A stretch of DNA of 45,980 bases from a virus. Below are positions 1 through 8,733 of the stretch, in pieces. A model generated the notes under the pieces. It made no database searches, was not told the DNA's origin, and saw only the letters and a program-made list of their open reading frames with translations. Position numbers and translations under genes: made by a program. The stretch lies in the IMG/VR virus record IMGVR_UViG_3300017963_000377, positions 1 to 45,980 of that record; one strand, given 5' to 3'. How positions within the stretch are numbered: position 1 is the stretch's first letter; each line of letters starts with the position of its first letter.

Positions 1-375
1 GCTCCAGAAGCCATCGACCTTCTAATCAATGAAAACGAAGGCAACCGCTTCTTCAATACATTTGAAGACCAAAAACGTGGTACTCGTTCTCTATTCTATC
101 AACACAGAAACGATTCTCTTGAAATGATTTCTGACGAATACATTGCTAAGAATGTAGCTTATGCTATACCTAAAGCAAGATTTGACGGCGGACGTCAGCC
201 TTTAGAGTTTGGATATTCTGAAGTTAAGATGATGGAAGTTGACGGAAAAGCATTCCAATTGAACATCTCTAGCGGTGCATATCAAAAACAATTAGTAGGC
301 TTCATGGAAGGCTACATGGTTCTTTACAGTGCATTCCCTGCAACAATTGGTAAGTTGTCTGCATTTACACTTTAG
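1..375 (+). CDS. Probable major capsid protein, C-terminal part (5' end outside window)
   Basis: The frame is open from base 1 to the TAA at 373-375, so this is the last 124 residues of a longer gene. The first ATG inside it (124) has no ribosome site and is not the real start. The residues form a mixed alpha/beta domain ending in GKLSAFTL. I infer a major capsid protein from position: it is the last gene before a strong promoter/terminator pair and directly precedes the fibre and tail genes. No diagnostic motif is visible in this fragment, so another head protein is possible. Confidence 0.5.
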   Translation, partial: APEAIDLLINENEGNRFFNTFEDQKRGTRSLFYQHRNDSLEMISDEYIAKNVAYAIPKARFDGGRQPLEFGYSEVKMMEVDGKAFQLNISSGAYQKQLVGFMEGYMVLYSAFPATIGKLSAFTL

Positions 376-383
376 TAGTGTAT

Positions 384-412
384 TTGCAATTATACTTTGC
401 ATAGGGTATAAT
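384..412 (+). promoter_or_regulatory. Sigma70-type promoter for the fibre genes
   Basis: TTGCAA (384-389) and a perfect TATAAT (407-412) are separated by exactly 17 bases in the only sizeable gap between the capsid and fibre genes. Transcription would start near 419-420, at the first bases of the hairpin at 418-440. It is the best-matching promoter I found in the window. Confidence 0.7.
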
Positions 413-417
413 ATTGG

Positions 418-451
418 GGAGGCTAAATAGTTTAGTCTCCTCTTTTATTTT
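418..451 (+). terminator. Rho-independent terminator overlapping the promoter start site
   Basis: A 10-bp stem (418-427 with 431-440, one G-U pair) with a three-base TAG loop is followed by TCTTTTATTTT. It would end transcripts coming out of the capsid gene. The transcript from the promoter at 384-412 would begin at this stem, so in that RNA the hairpin would be a 5'-terminal structure. Confidence 0.75.
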
Positions 452-498
452 AATAGGCAGAATTTTCTGTCGGGCACAATTCATGAAAGGAATTAATT

Positions 499-1212
499 AT
501 GAGCCTTTATTCTAAGACAATCAAAGACGAAAACATTGCACGTGCTCCCAGCAATCTTGCTAATAACAGGATTCCTGATACACACAAAGCAACATTAAAA
601 CTAGCAAGCCTTTACAGCAATGCAAGCTCTGGCTTATCTGCAACAGACCTACAAGGAGCTATTGATGAAATAGACTCTAGCGTTGATACTCTTCAATCAG
701 AAATGCTTGTTGAGCAAAGCAACGTTGATACTTTACAGGCTGAAATGCTTGTTGAGCAAAGCAATGTTGATGCTCTTCAAGCTCTTGATGCAGCAGCTGC
801 TTCTGGTGCAGGATTCCGTAAGCTATATGCAAAAGCTATTGTAGATATGGATGAAGTGACACTTGGAAGTGACTATGTTGTAGATGTTAACATTCCAGAC
901 AATGCAATTATAACAAACGCATGGATTGACGTTACCACTACAGTGGCTGGTGACGTTGACGACACATTAACAATCGGTGTCGGTGTTGAGACAGTGTCTG
1001 CTGGCTCAGAAGACTTAGTGAACGCAATTGCTGTATCTGATGGCTCTAACGTATGGGACGCTGGCATCCAAGCTTGTATTCCTGTAGGAACAGCAGCAAC
1101 AGCTATTAAGCTTACAGCTGAGAGAGATATCACAGTTGTTACAGTGGCTAATGGAAATGCCTCAGCTACTGGTGCTTTCGATGTTTATGTTGAATATGTT
1201 CTTGGTGAATAA
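499..1212 (+). CDS. Virion-associated coiled-coil/beta protein (head fibre, decoration or fibre-base candidate)
   Basis: This 237-residue protein starts at an ATG preceded by GAAAGGAATTAATT. Residues about 1-55 are mixed. Residues 62-95 form a short coiled coil built from two copies of a 14-residue unit plus a partial third (VDTLQ-EMLVEQSN type). The remaining ~140 residues are Val/Thr/Asp-rich and look like a beta sandwich ending in YVEYVLGE. A coiled-coil stalk carrying a beta domain, in a gene between the capsid and the fibres, fits a head fibre, decoration protein or fibre base. I do not recognise a named family, and the role is inferred from architecture and position. Confidence 0.5.
   Translation: MSLYSKTIKDENIARAPSNLANNRIPDTHKATLKLASLYSNASSGLSATDLQGAIDEIDSSVDTLQSEMLVEQSNVDTLQAEMLVEQSNVDALQALDAAAASGAGFRKLYAKAIVDMDEVTLGSDYVVDVNIPDNAIITNAWIDVTTTVAGDVDDTLTIGVGVETVSAGSEDLVNAIAVSDGSNVWDAGIQACIPVGTAATAIKLTAERDITVVTVANGNASATGAFDVYVEYVLGE
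682..783 (+). repeat. 42-bp in-frame tandem repeat (2.4 copies)
   Basis: Units are 682-723 and 724-765, with a partial third at 766-783. Each encodes 14 residues, exactly two heptads, so copy number can change without breaking the coiled-coil register. The two full copies differ at only a few bases. Confidence 0.9.
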
Positions 1213-1228
1213 TAACAACCCCCTGAAG

Positions 1229-1267
1229 AGACGTAGTATGTTATAGACATATTGCGTCTTTTTCTTT
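1229..1267 (+). terminator. Probable rho-independent terminator
   Basis: AGACG (1229-1233) pairs with CGTCT (1255-1259). An inner TATGT/ACATA stem extends the hairpin, and the run TTTTTCTTT follows. It lies between the coiled-coil virion gene and the large fibre gene. Confidence 0.6.
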
Positions 1268-1282
1268 AGTAAGAGGCAGCCC

Positions 1283-4200
1283 ATGTCAGATGAAATAACG
1301 CCTTACTTAGGGCTTATTCTAAGTAGTGATTTGACACGAGAGTCAAAAATAAATCTAAGAAAGATAGACACAATAGCAGCTGTCTTTTACAATTCCCAGA
1401 CAAGCGGAGCAGGACTTCGTTCAGCTGGTGATATTAATATTGTATCTGATGCCAGTGAATTAGGCGGTGGCGGCAATGGCCCCACAATAGAACTAGACGT
1501 AGCAGGAAATGCTATAAATTTTGCAAGTGATGCAGCTGATTTAGCTATAGATTTTGGTGGAGCAACAGCAACAAGTTTGACAGTGCCATGGGCATTGTTG
1601 ACGTTTGCAGATTCCTCTGTGCTAGACATATTAGATTATGTAACAGAGACACAATCACAAATAAATTCAAATACAAACGTAATAAGTGCAGCAGCACATA
1701 TTATCCGTACAGACAATCCTCATAGTGTAACAGCAGCTCAAGTAGATGCTTACACAATAGCTCAAGTAGATGCATTAATTGATGGAAGAGCTTCAGATGC
1801 AGAACTAGCTGCACATGTTAATGACACAACAAATCCACACAGTGTTACAGCAGCACAAACAGGCGCATATCAAACCACGGAAGTGGATGCCTTATTATTA
1901 TTAAAAGCAAATAAGAGTGTAGTGGATAGCCACATTGCAGACACAAGTGTTCATGGTGTATCAGGCGATGTTGTTGGAACAACAGACACGCAAGTGCTTT
2001 CTAACAAGACAATAAATGCTTCTGTAAATACAATAAGTAATATAACAAACGATGAAATCAAATCAGACGCTGCTATTGACGGTACAAAAATCACCCCTGA
2101 TTTTGGCAGTCAAGTTGTAAAAACAACGGGGTCTTTTCAGCTTTCTAATGGAACATGGACAACAGATATAAAACCAGCAGCTTCAGGACAAGCAGGGCAT
2201 TTAACATTCTATTTCCCTTCAGCCGACGGAACAGCAGGACAAGTGCTCACTACGGATGGGGCAGGTAATTGGACATGGGCTTCTGTTATGACTAGTGTTC
2301 TTCCTGAAAACAATCTACGTGTAGGAGACGCTGGCGGGGCTGTAGCTATTGTTGATACAAGCTCTGTAGGGGATGTATTAGCTGATAGCGTAACAGGTCT
2401 TACAATCAAAGCTGGGGCTATTGTGAATGCTGATATAAATGCATCAGCAGCTATTGATGCTTCTAAAATAGGAGCAGGCAGTGTTAGTAATACAGAGTTT
2501 GGATATTTGGATGGTGTAACATCAAGTATTCAAACACAATTTGATGATATTTCTACAGCTACAGTGCCGTTAACAAAAACAGGCACGCCTACAACATTAG
2601 ATGTTATAGATGATGCAAATACATTCTTCCTCAGTGCGGGACTTGTATCAGGTGGGGGTATTACAACAGACGATGTTAATGACGAAGTAAGTATTGCCAA
2701 CGGTGAAGTGTACATTCGTACAAGTGCAAGTCATACAGCAGAGCTGATATATACAACATTCACAGGCGGAACATTATCTATACCTGACGGAACTACGAGA
2801 TATGTTTATGTAGATTATAATGCAGGTTCCCCTAACGTCGGTGTAACAGACGATATCACGTCTATTCCTTGTCAAGATACGTGTGTGCTATATGTATGTA
2901 GTAATTGGAATGGAAGCATTAGCCACACGGCGATTGGTAATTATTTAAATGACCATCAAGCAAAAGAAGCCAGAAAGAGTGCTGTTATAGCTTGGCTTGA
3001 GCATGGATATGGAGCAGCTCTTAGTAGCCCTTCCACAACAACAATAGCTTTAACAGCAGGTGGCTTCTATGTAGGACATGAGCTACAAACTACAGCGGCG
3101 TTTGATACAAGTGCAGCGGATACATTCACAGCAGCTTATAGAGATGGGCTTGGAGCATGGACGTATGTTGATAGCCAGACAGCCCTGTCTACAGCGAAAT
3201 ACGATGATGGGTCTGGTACATTAGCAGATTTAAACAACAACAAGTTCGGTGTGCATTGGGTGTATTTAGACATTAACACACCTGATAGATTGCTTTCTGT
3301 TTATGGAACAGCCGAATATCCAACACTAGCTGAAGCACAAGCGGCTGGTGTGCCTTCTGTTCTTCCTCCAGCAGCACAAGCATACTCTACAGCAAAGCTT
3401 GTAGGGAAAGTGATTGTTAAGCAAGGCGTTACAGATACACAAGATGTTCAGTCTCCATTTGAAGATGTTCTTGTTTCCTCTACACCAGTGACACATAACA
3501 ATTTAGCTGGACTTGATGTTGGTGATTATCAACATTTAACAGCGGCTCAAGATGCAAAACTAAATACAAATACATTGACAGCGGAACGTGTATTAATAGC
3601 AGACGCTTCTGGATATGTGGCTACATCTGATATTACAACAACAGAGCTTGATTATTTAGACGGAGCTTCTTCTAATATACAAGCACAATTAGATGTACTT
3701 GCAGCTGTTAATACGGATACATTAGAGCCTACAGGATTTGTAAATAGAACAGATTCTACACTATCGTTCGATAATGGTACAAGAACAGTGGCTATAACAC
3801 CTGCTGTAACATCCTTTGATTTCTACATACGAGGAACAAAATACACAAAATCCTCTGCACAATCAATTGTAATTCCTAACACAACAGATACTTACTACGT
3901 GTATTTCGACAATACAGGAACATTACAATATTCTACGTCTGTACCTGATTTCACAAATACGTCGTTTGCAGCCCTCCTTTATTGGAATGCTACAACAGGT
4001 GATTGGTTCTTAGGCGAAGAAAGACATGGCATTACAATGGACGGGGCTACACATGGGTATTTACATAATACTCGTGGAGCTGCCTATGCCAGCGGACTTG
4101 CTGTTTCAGGATATAACACAGGAAGTGACACAGCAGCTGATATTGAATTTGATATTAGTGCAGGTGTCTTCTATGACGAAGATATTAGAAATACACCAAC

Positions 4201-5002
4201 AGGTCTTACAGCAGGAGATAATTGGCATAAGTGGTATAGAAGCGGGGCTGCTGGAGATTGGAAAAAAGACACAGCTACAAGCATTCCTACATTCTATGAT
4301 GGTGGGATAAATCGCCCGTTAATAAATATTCTCTCAGGAGGCGTGAGCTGGACACAAACTCCCGTAACAGCTAATTATTATTTTAATACATATGTTGTTG
4401 CCACGAATGAGGCTGACACTAATGGCTTAATATTATTATCAGGGCAAGAGGAATATAGTAGTCAAGCAGCAGCTGAGGCTGAGACAATCAGTGGGCTTTC
4501 TTTAGGGTCTCTTCCTTCTCCTGAGACAGTGCCTTTGTATCAGATAACATATCAATATAAGACAAGCTATACAAATAATGATGCTCGTGTAGTGATTGCC
4601 TCTGTAACAGATTTAAGAAATACAGGTTCTCTTGGTGTATCGGCTACGCCTTCCAACAATCACGACGCTTTAGCAGGATTGCAAGGTGGGGCAGCTGGTG
4701 AGTATTTCCATTTAACAACAGCACAGCACACAAGCTTAGTGGGGAATTTACGCTACGAAGGAACATTCGATGCTACAACAAGTTGGGGAAGCTCGGCTGT
4801 AGGAGCAGATGGATTTACGTATTACACAATAACAATTACAGCAGCAACACATGGCCTCTCCTCTCCTGCAAGTGTATGTGTTTATGAAGACAGCACAAAT
4901 GAGCGTGTTTATTTAGACACATTCATAGACGAGAGCACAAAGGATGTTTCTTTCCGTGTGGAAGATGACTTCCGTTTTGCTGGTAATTACCGTATAATTT
5001 GA
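1283..5002 (+). CDS. Large tail fibre / receptor-binding protein
   Basis: This 1239-residue protein has the composition of phage fibres: Ala/Thr/Gly/Asp-rich with short stalk repeats. NPHSVTAAQ occurs twice near residues 145-195, and -YLDG-S-IQ-Q-D type repeats occur near 410 and 800. Two long, similar regions (coding bases about 2640-3550 and 3720-4735) each end in a LAGL-GG-YxHLTxAQ-type motif that is common in phage fibres. The last ~80 residues are a compact beta domain that could be a tip or trimerisation unit. No endosialidase, lyase or S74 signature is visible. It sits between terminators and other fibre genes. Host-receptor binding is inferred from the family. Confidence 0.8.
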   Translation: MSDEITPYLGLILSSDLTRESKINLRKIDTIAAVFYNSQTSGAGLRSAGDINIVSDASELGGGGNGPTIELDVAGNAINFASDAADLAIDFGGATATSLTVPWALLTFADSSVLDILDYVTETQSQINSNTNVISAAAHIIRTDNPHSVTAAQVDAYTIAQVDALIDGRASDAELAAHVNDTTNPHSVTAAQTGAYQTTEVDALLLLKANKSVVDSHIADTSVHGVSGDVVGTTDTQVLSNKTINASVNTISNITNDEIKSDAAIDGTKITPDFGSQVVKTTGSFQLSNGTWTTDIKPAASGQAGHLTFYFPSADGTAGQVLTTDGAGNWTWASVMTSVLPENNLRVGDAGGAVAIVDTSSVGDVLADSVTGLTIKAGAIVNADINASAAIDASKIGAGSVSNTEFGYLDGVTSSIQTQFDDISTATVPLTKTGTPTTLDVIDDANTFFLSAGLVSGGGITTDDVNDEVSIANGEVYIRTSASHTAELIYTTFTGGTLSIPDGTTRYVYVDYNAGSPNVGVTDDITSIPCQDTCVLYVCSNWNGSISHTAIGNYLNDHQAKEARKSAVIAWLEHGYGAALSSPSTTTIALTAGGFYVGHELQTTAAFDTSAADTFTAAYRDGLGAWTYVDSQTALSTAKYDDGSGTLADLNNNKFGVHWVYLDINTPDRLLSVYGTAEYPTLAEAQAAGVPSVLPPAAQAYSTAKLVGKVIVKQGVTDTQDVQSPFEDVLVSSTPVTHNNLAGLDVGDYQHLTAAQDAKLNTNTLTAERVLIADASGYVATSDITTTELDYLDGASSNIQAQLDVLAAVNTDTLEPTGFVNRTDSTLSFDNGTRTVAITPAVTSFDFYIRGTKYTKSSAQSIVIPNTTDTYYVYFDNTGTLQYSTSVPDFTNTSFAALLYWNATTGDWFLGEERHGITMDGATHGYLHNTRGAAYASGLAVSGYNTGSDTAADIEFDISAGVFYDEDIRNTPTGLTAGDNWHKWYRSGAAGDWKKDTATSIPTFYDGGINRPLINILSGGVSWTQTPVTANYYFNTYVVATNEADTNGLILLSGQEEYSSQAAAEAETISGLSLGSLPSPETVPLYQITYQYKTSYTNNDARVVIASVTDLRNTGSLGVSATPSNNHDALAGLQGGAAGEYFHLTTAQHTSLVGNLRYEGTFDATTSWGSSAVGADGFTYYTITITAATHGLSSPASVCVYEDSTNERVYLDTFIDESTKDVSFRVEDDFRFAGNYRII

Positions 5003-5032
5003 CAATAACACATACTACAGGAGATTTTTATA

Positions 5033-6238
5033 ATGGGCAAATTAACAGATAGAATAGCCCTTCCTCTGCTTCCTACAGGCACAGATAATGCCGTAGTGAA
5101 GTATAACGGAACCAGTGCTATACAAGAAAGCGGCGTAATAGTAGACGGAAGCGATAATGTTTCAGGGGTAGGGACATTCACAGCCACGGGACTGGTAAAA
5201 GGCTCATCTATACAAGGAACACTATATACAAGCGGACGTATTCCTAAATTCAGTACAGACGGATTGGTGGCTGATAGTGGCGTGTCTATTGATGCTTCTG
5301 ATAATATTAGTGGAGTGGGAACGCTTGATTGCGGGGCTATAACGAGCACGAGCACAGGAACATTCACAAATACAATTACAGACGTTGTAAAGGTGAAAAC
5401 AGGCTCAGGTTCGCTTGCTATTCAAAACAGCTCAGGAACAAGTCTTGCAAGCTTTGATGATAGCGGTTCTTGTAGAATTGGTTTATTGTCAGGTGCTAGT
5501 GCATTAAATATGAATGTAAGGACAGGGGAAATACAACTACAATCTACGCTAAATGATGTTGACCCATCCATTCGATTTATTACTGATAACGCTGCAAACA
5601 AAGCAAGAATACAATCTAATAGGAATAGAGTTAGCGGTTCAGGTTCAAGTTCCTGTGGTTTAGATTTTTATGCTTCCACGAGCGGTAGTGAGGTGCTTGC
5701 AGGTTCTTACACATTTGCAGGAGCTTGGACGCTTGGGGCCAGCAGTAGTGCAAGGCACTTCATCCAAGCCACAAATGTAGCTGGTCAAGAAATACTATGG
5801 CTGACAAAACTAGGCGTAGCAGGAGGAACCACTTCGTCTTATTTCCAAGGATTTTTCCACGGTGCCACGGCAGAGGGCTACATATGGCATGATGGTTCTG
5901 GGAACATGACATTTGCAAATGCTTCAGATGAACGACTAAAAGAAAACTTCAGAGACTTTAATGCTTTAGAGTTAGTCGATGCTGTAAGTCCTAAATTGTA
6001 CGATTGGAAAGATGGAAAAGGGACAGATGTTATAGGATTTATTGCTCAGGACTTACAACAGACATTTCCTAAAAATGTTAACTACTTACCAAAGTCAAAT
6101 CCAGAAGATGAAAACGAAGAGCAGTATTTAGGGATTAGTGAAAGCCAATTAACAGCAGTGTTGTGGAAGGCCGTCAAAGAGCTAAAAGCAGAGAATAATA
6201 ACTTAATAGCTCGTATAGAAGCATTGGAAAATAAATAA
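5033..6238 (+). CDS. Tail fibre/appendage protein with C-terminal peptidase S74 chaperone domain
   Basis: The protein has 401 residues. The N-terminal ~120 residues contain two copies of a beta unit (K/R-x-DG/NG-T...SGV-V-D-SDN-SGVGT). The middle is a Ser/Gly-rich beta region. From residue 298 the SDERLKEN sequence begins a typical S74 intramolecular chaperone domain (GFIAQDLQ follows), ending in a coiled coil. In this family the chaperone trimerises the fibre and then cuts itself off at the Ser-Asp site, here S298/D299. The start has the GGAG ribosome site at 5020. It shares modules with the S74 protein at 6906-8627. Confidence 0.85.
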   Translation: MGKLTDRIALPLLPTGTDNAVVKYNGTSAIQESGVIVDGSDNVSGVGTFTATGLVKGSSIQGTLYTSGRIPKFSTDGLVADSGVSIDASDNISGVGTLDCGAITSTSTGTFTNTITDVVKVKTGSGSLAIQNSSGTSLASFDDSGSCRIGLLSGASALNMNVRTGEIQLQSTLNDVDPSIRFITDNAANKARIQSNRNRVSGSGSSSCGLDFYASTSGSEVLAGSYTFAGAWTLGASSSARHFIQATNVAGQEILWLTKLGVAGGTTSSYFQGFFHGATAEGYIWHDGSGNMTFANASDERLKENFRDFNALELVDAVSPKLYDWKDGKGTDVIGFIAQDLQQTFPKNVNYLPKSNPEDENEEQYLGISESQLTAVLWKAVKELKAENNNLIARIEALENK

Positions 6239-6239
6239 C

Positions 6240-6815
6240 ATGAAGCCTACAAAGCTCGACAAATTAAAATGTTATACACATGTATGTCTGTTACTATTAA
6301 TAGATTTATTCCGTATTGTCTCAGCTCCATTCATGTACATTATATATTACAGATTCTATAGAAAAGAATTATTCGGACGACGTAATGCTGAGGGCTTGTC
6401 TCCTTGGCATAAATTTGTATGGCTATATGCTGACATGGAAGAGCTGCCACATTGGGCAGGAAAGCCTACATTCTATAATTGTTGGAAATATTCAGCCATA
6501 CGCAATCCCATGTTCAATCTATGCCTCACATCTTCGCTGTACAATATAAAAGGATTTACACATTGTTATGTGCAATTTGACACACGGGATAAAACTCGCT
6601 ATGCTACATCCGACGGCGTAGGAAAGCAATATTATGGCAGCGTAATGGTGTGGTATTATAGCGAAGAACGTAAACGCTGGGTATTTATTTGGGAACGAGC
6701 TAATGAAAACGTCTATCAATATTTTGGCTACGTCGGATTGCTTGATAGGAAATTTGAAAGACTAAGCGCACGCTTTGAGCTTGCATTTAGAAAGAACACA
6801 ACGCCACGGCAATAG
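6240..6815 (+). CDS. Membrane-anchored protein of unknown function within the fibre cluster
   Basis: This 191-residue basic protein starts one base after the preceding TAA, so it is probably translationally coupled to the S74 fibre. Residues about 13-37 form a hydrophobic helix (CLLLLIDLFRIVSAPFMYII). The soluble remainder is rich in Trp and Tyr (WHKFVWLYADMEELPHW and VMVWYYS). I do not recognise the family for certain. Lying between two S74 fibre genes, it could be a fibre-linked membrane protein or a passenger gene acting on the host envelope. There is no enzyme motif. Confidence 0.6.
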   Translation: MKPTKLDKLKCYTHVCLLLLIDLFRIVSAPFMYIIYYRFYRKELFGRRNAEGLSPWHKFVWLYADMEELPHWAGKPTFYNCWKYSAIRNPMFNLCLTSSLYNIKGFTHCYVQFDTRDKTRYATSDGVGKQYYGSVMVWYYSEERKRWVFIWERANENVYQYFGYVGLLDRKFERLSARFELAFRKNTTPRQ

Positions 6816-6846
6816 CCGAATAAAAGAAAGGAACGCCGGAGTTGAA

Positions 6847-6912
6847 ATGGGTTCAACTTCCGCGCACAAGCCACAGCAACAGCTGATTCAAGAAAGGAAA
6901 GGCTTATGTTAA
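6847..6912 (+). CDS. Possible 21-codon leader peptide overlapping the next fibre start
   Basis: ATG at 6847 is preceded by GGAG at 5-base spacing. The frame reads MGSTSAHKPQQQLIQERKGLC and stops at 6910-6912, overlapping the ATG of the downstream fibre (6906). Its ribosome site lies in a hairpin (GGA-GTTGAA pairing with TTCAAC-T-TCC, 6838-6863). Coupled translation is plausible, but the frame is short and may be chance. Confidence 0.3.
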   Translation: MGSTSAHKPQQQLIQERKGLC

Positions 6913-8627
6913 TTAAGGGACTTCTTAAATTAGTTACAGGAATATTCTTAAAGGAACGTTCTAGTACACCGCCTACACCAAGTGCAGGAGAAAAGCTCCT
7001 GTATGCTAAAGACGACGGGAAAGTGTATACACTCGACAGCACAGGTAAAGAATCAAGTATTGGTTCAGGACTTGTACTTGTCAGCCTAGACCACACAGAT
7101 GACGCAGGTTCTGGCTACAACACAACGGAACAAGAACATTACCTATGCGACACCTCTGGTGGAACATTTACAGTTAATTTGCCTGCTGGAGACGAAGGCT
7201 TTAAAATTAGATTTAGTGACGCTGGTAATGCATGGGCTACAAACAATTTGACAATTAGCCCTGCGGCTGGAGAGACAATTGATGGCTATGCTGCGGACGA
7301 GGATTTAGTATTAGACGTAAATAGAAGCTGGGTGCAGCTGAATTGGGACAATGACAATAGTGTGTGGTTAGTTGATACGCTGGCAACACAAGATGTTATT
7401 CAGCAATCAGACGCAAGTGTAACGGATAATACATTGCCAAGATATGATGGAACAACAGGACAATTGATACAAGGCAGTGGGATTGTTGTAGCTGACACAA
7501 CAAACAATGTTTCAGGCATGGGAACATTAAGTTGTGGGGCTATAACAAGTACGGGGAGTAGTACGTTTGGCGACACAGCAGGAGGAACCGCACAAAGGAT
7601 GTATGGTAAAGACGCTAGCGGAAATATAGACTTACCATCAGTAATCACATCTAGTGCATCTGGAGCTGGAGGAACCTCTTTATACACTATAATCGACCAT
7701 ACAAACTCGTGGTGTGGGTTTAGGGCTACTGGAAACACAGGAGCAGCTAAAGAGCTTAGATTTTATGCAGGTACAAGTAACGTAGGTGGTCATTCTTCAA
7801 CAGGAGCTTGGACGCTTGGACTAGCATCAAACAGAGCAGTTATTAATCAAACAACAAATACAACAGCAATAAATAGCAATGCTTACTATTCAGGATTTTC
7901 AGAGTATCGAAGCGATACCACAAGAGCGGGAGCATGTTTAATCGTAAACGCACCAGCTAGTGACGGAGGAAATGTTTATGAGTTTTGCGTTAACAAGGAC
8001 GGAGAAGCTACAAACGCACCTCATACAGTGATAGGTTCAGCTACGCCACTAGGAGCTTGGACGCTTGGGCCTAGCAGCGATGCTAATACATTAACACACC
8101 CTGTATATGGTCGCATAGCATCTCGTACAAGTACGACTGGTAACTACTTTTATTGCAAAACCTCGACAACGACAGATGCCATACTGAGAATGTTTTCAGA
8201 TGTTAGTGGTACAGAAGTATTAAAATTTAGAGTGGAGGCTGACGGTGACGTAATTTCAGCTACAAACTCATACACTTCCGACGAAAGAGCTAAAAAACTA
8301 ATAAGAGCAATTCCGTATGGGCTTAACGAAATAATGCAATTAAATCCATCAGGCTTTAGATGGAACCACGAAGACGATGATGCTATAGAAAGCTTCTCCG
8401 TTGCAACAGCTCAGAATTTAGAGCAAGTAATGCCAGAGATGGTGAGAGACGATGGCCTTGAATATATAGATGAAAATGGAGAAACAAAGCAGTATAAGGC
8501 TATTTATGACAAAGAAGTGATGGCTGTTATGGTGAAGGCAATACAAGAGCTAAACGCAAAACACGAAGCTGTTGTTGCTGAATTACGAGCGGAAATAGAA
8601 CTGTTGAAAAATCCACTACAACAATAA
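6906..8627 (+). CDS. Second tail fibre/appendage protein with C-terminal S74 chaperone domain
   Basis: The protein has 573 residues, with GAAAGGAAAGGCTT before the ATG. The N-terminal ~150 residues differ from the other fibre and look like a virion-anchoring beta domain (LYAKDDGKVYTLDSTG and related). Residues about 165-225 hold the same beta module as the 5033-6238 protein (SG-G-V-DT-NNVSGMGTLSCGAITS). Several Gly/Ser/Thr-rich repeats ending in GAWTLG follow. From residue 458 (SDERAKK) comes a divergent S74 chaperone domain with a final coiled coil. The expected self-cleavage site is S458/D459. Two S74 proteins suggest two kinds of trimeric appendage. Confidence 0.82.
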   Translation: MLIKGLLKLVTGIFLKERSSTPPTPSAGEKLLYAKDDGKVYTLDSTGKESSIGSGLVLVSLDHTDDAGSGYNTTEQEHYLCDTSGGTFTVNLPAGDEGFKIRFSDAGNAWATNNLTISPAAGETIDGYAADEDLVLDVNRSWVQLNWDNDNSVWLVDTLATQDVIQQSDASVTDNTLPRYDGTTGQLIQGSGIVVADTTNNVSGMGTLSCGAITSTGSSTFGDTAGGTAQRMYGKDASGNIDLPSVITSSASGAGGTSLYTIIDHTNSWCGFRATGNTGAAKELRFYAGTSNVGGHSSTGAWTLGLASNRAVINQTTNTTAINSNAYYSGFSEYRSDTTRAGACLIVNAPASDGGNVYEFCVNKDGEATNAPHTVIGSATPLGAWTLGPSSDANTLTHPVYGRIASRTSTTGNYFYCKTSTTTDAILRMFSDVSGTEVLKFRVEADGDVISATNSYTSDERAKKLIRAIPYGLNEIMQLNPSGFRWNHEDDDAIESFSVATAQNLEQVMPEMVRDDGLEYIDENGETKQYKAIYDKEVMAVMVKAIQELNAKHEAVVAELRAEIELLKNPLQQ

Positions 8628-8640
8628 CGGCAGATGTACG

Positions 8641-8670
8641 TTGGACTTATGTTCGAGATTGTTGTATACT
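8641..8670 (+). promoter_or_regulatory. Candidate promoter ahead of the small membrane protein gene
   Basis: TTGGAC (8641-8646) and TATACT (8665-8670) are 18 bases apart, in the only gap of over 100 bases between the fibre and adaptor genes. The -10 matches five of six bases but the -35 is weak. A hairpin follows about 10-15 bases after the expected start. Confidence 0.4.
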
Positions 8671-8685
8671 ATATACACACTAACA

Positions 8686-8707
8686 GGGCCAGTAGAATTG
8701 CTGGCTC
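8686..8707 (+). promoter_or_regulatory. 5'-leader hairpin
   Basis: GGGCCAG (8686-8692) pairs with CTGGCTC (8701-8707), with one G-U pair and an eight-base loop. No T-tract follows, so it is unlikely to be an intrinsic terminator. It would lie just inside the transcript of the candidate promoter at 8641-8670. Confidence 0.4.
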
Positions 8708-8733
8708 AACAAATATCAACTAAGGGAGAGAAC

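Noticed and set aside
4026-4310. A 94-codon rightward frame inside the large fibre gene
   Set aside because: It lies wholly within the fibre coding sequence in another frame, has no ribosome site, and shows the composition of a shifted Thr/Ala-rich frame.
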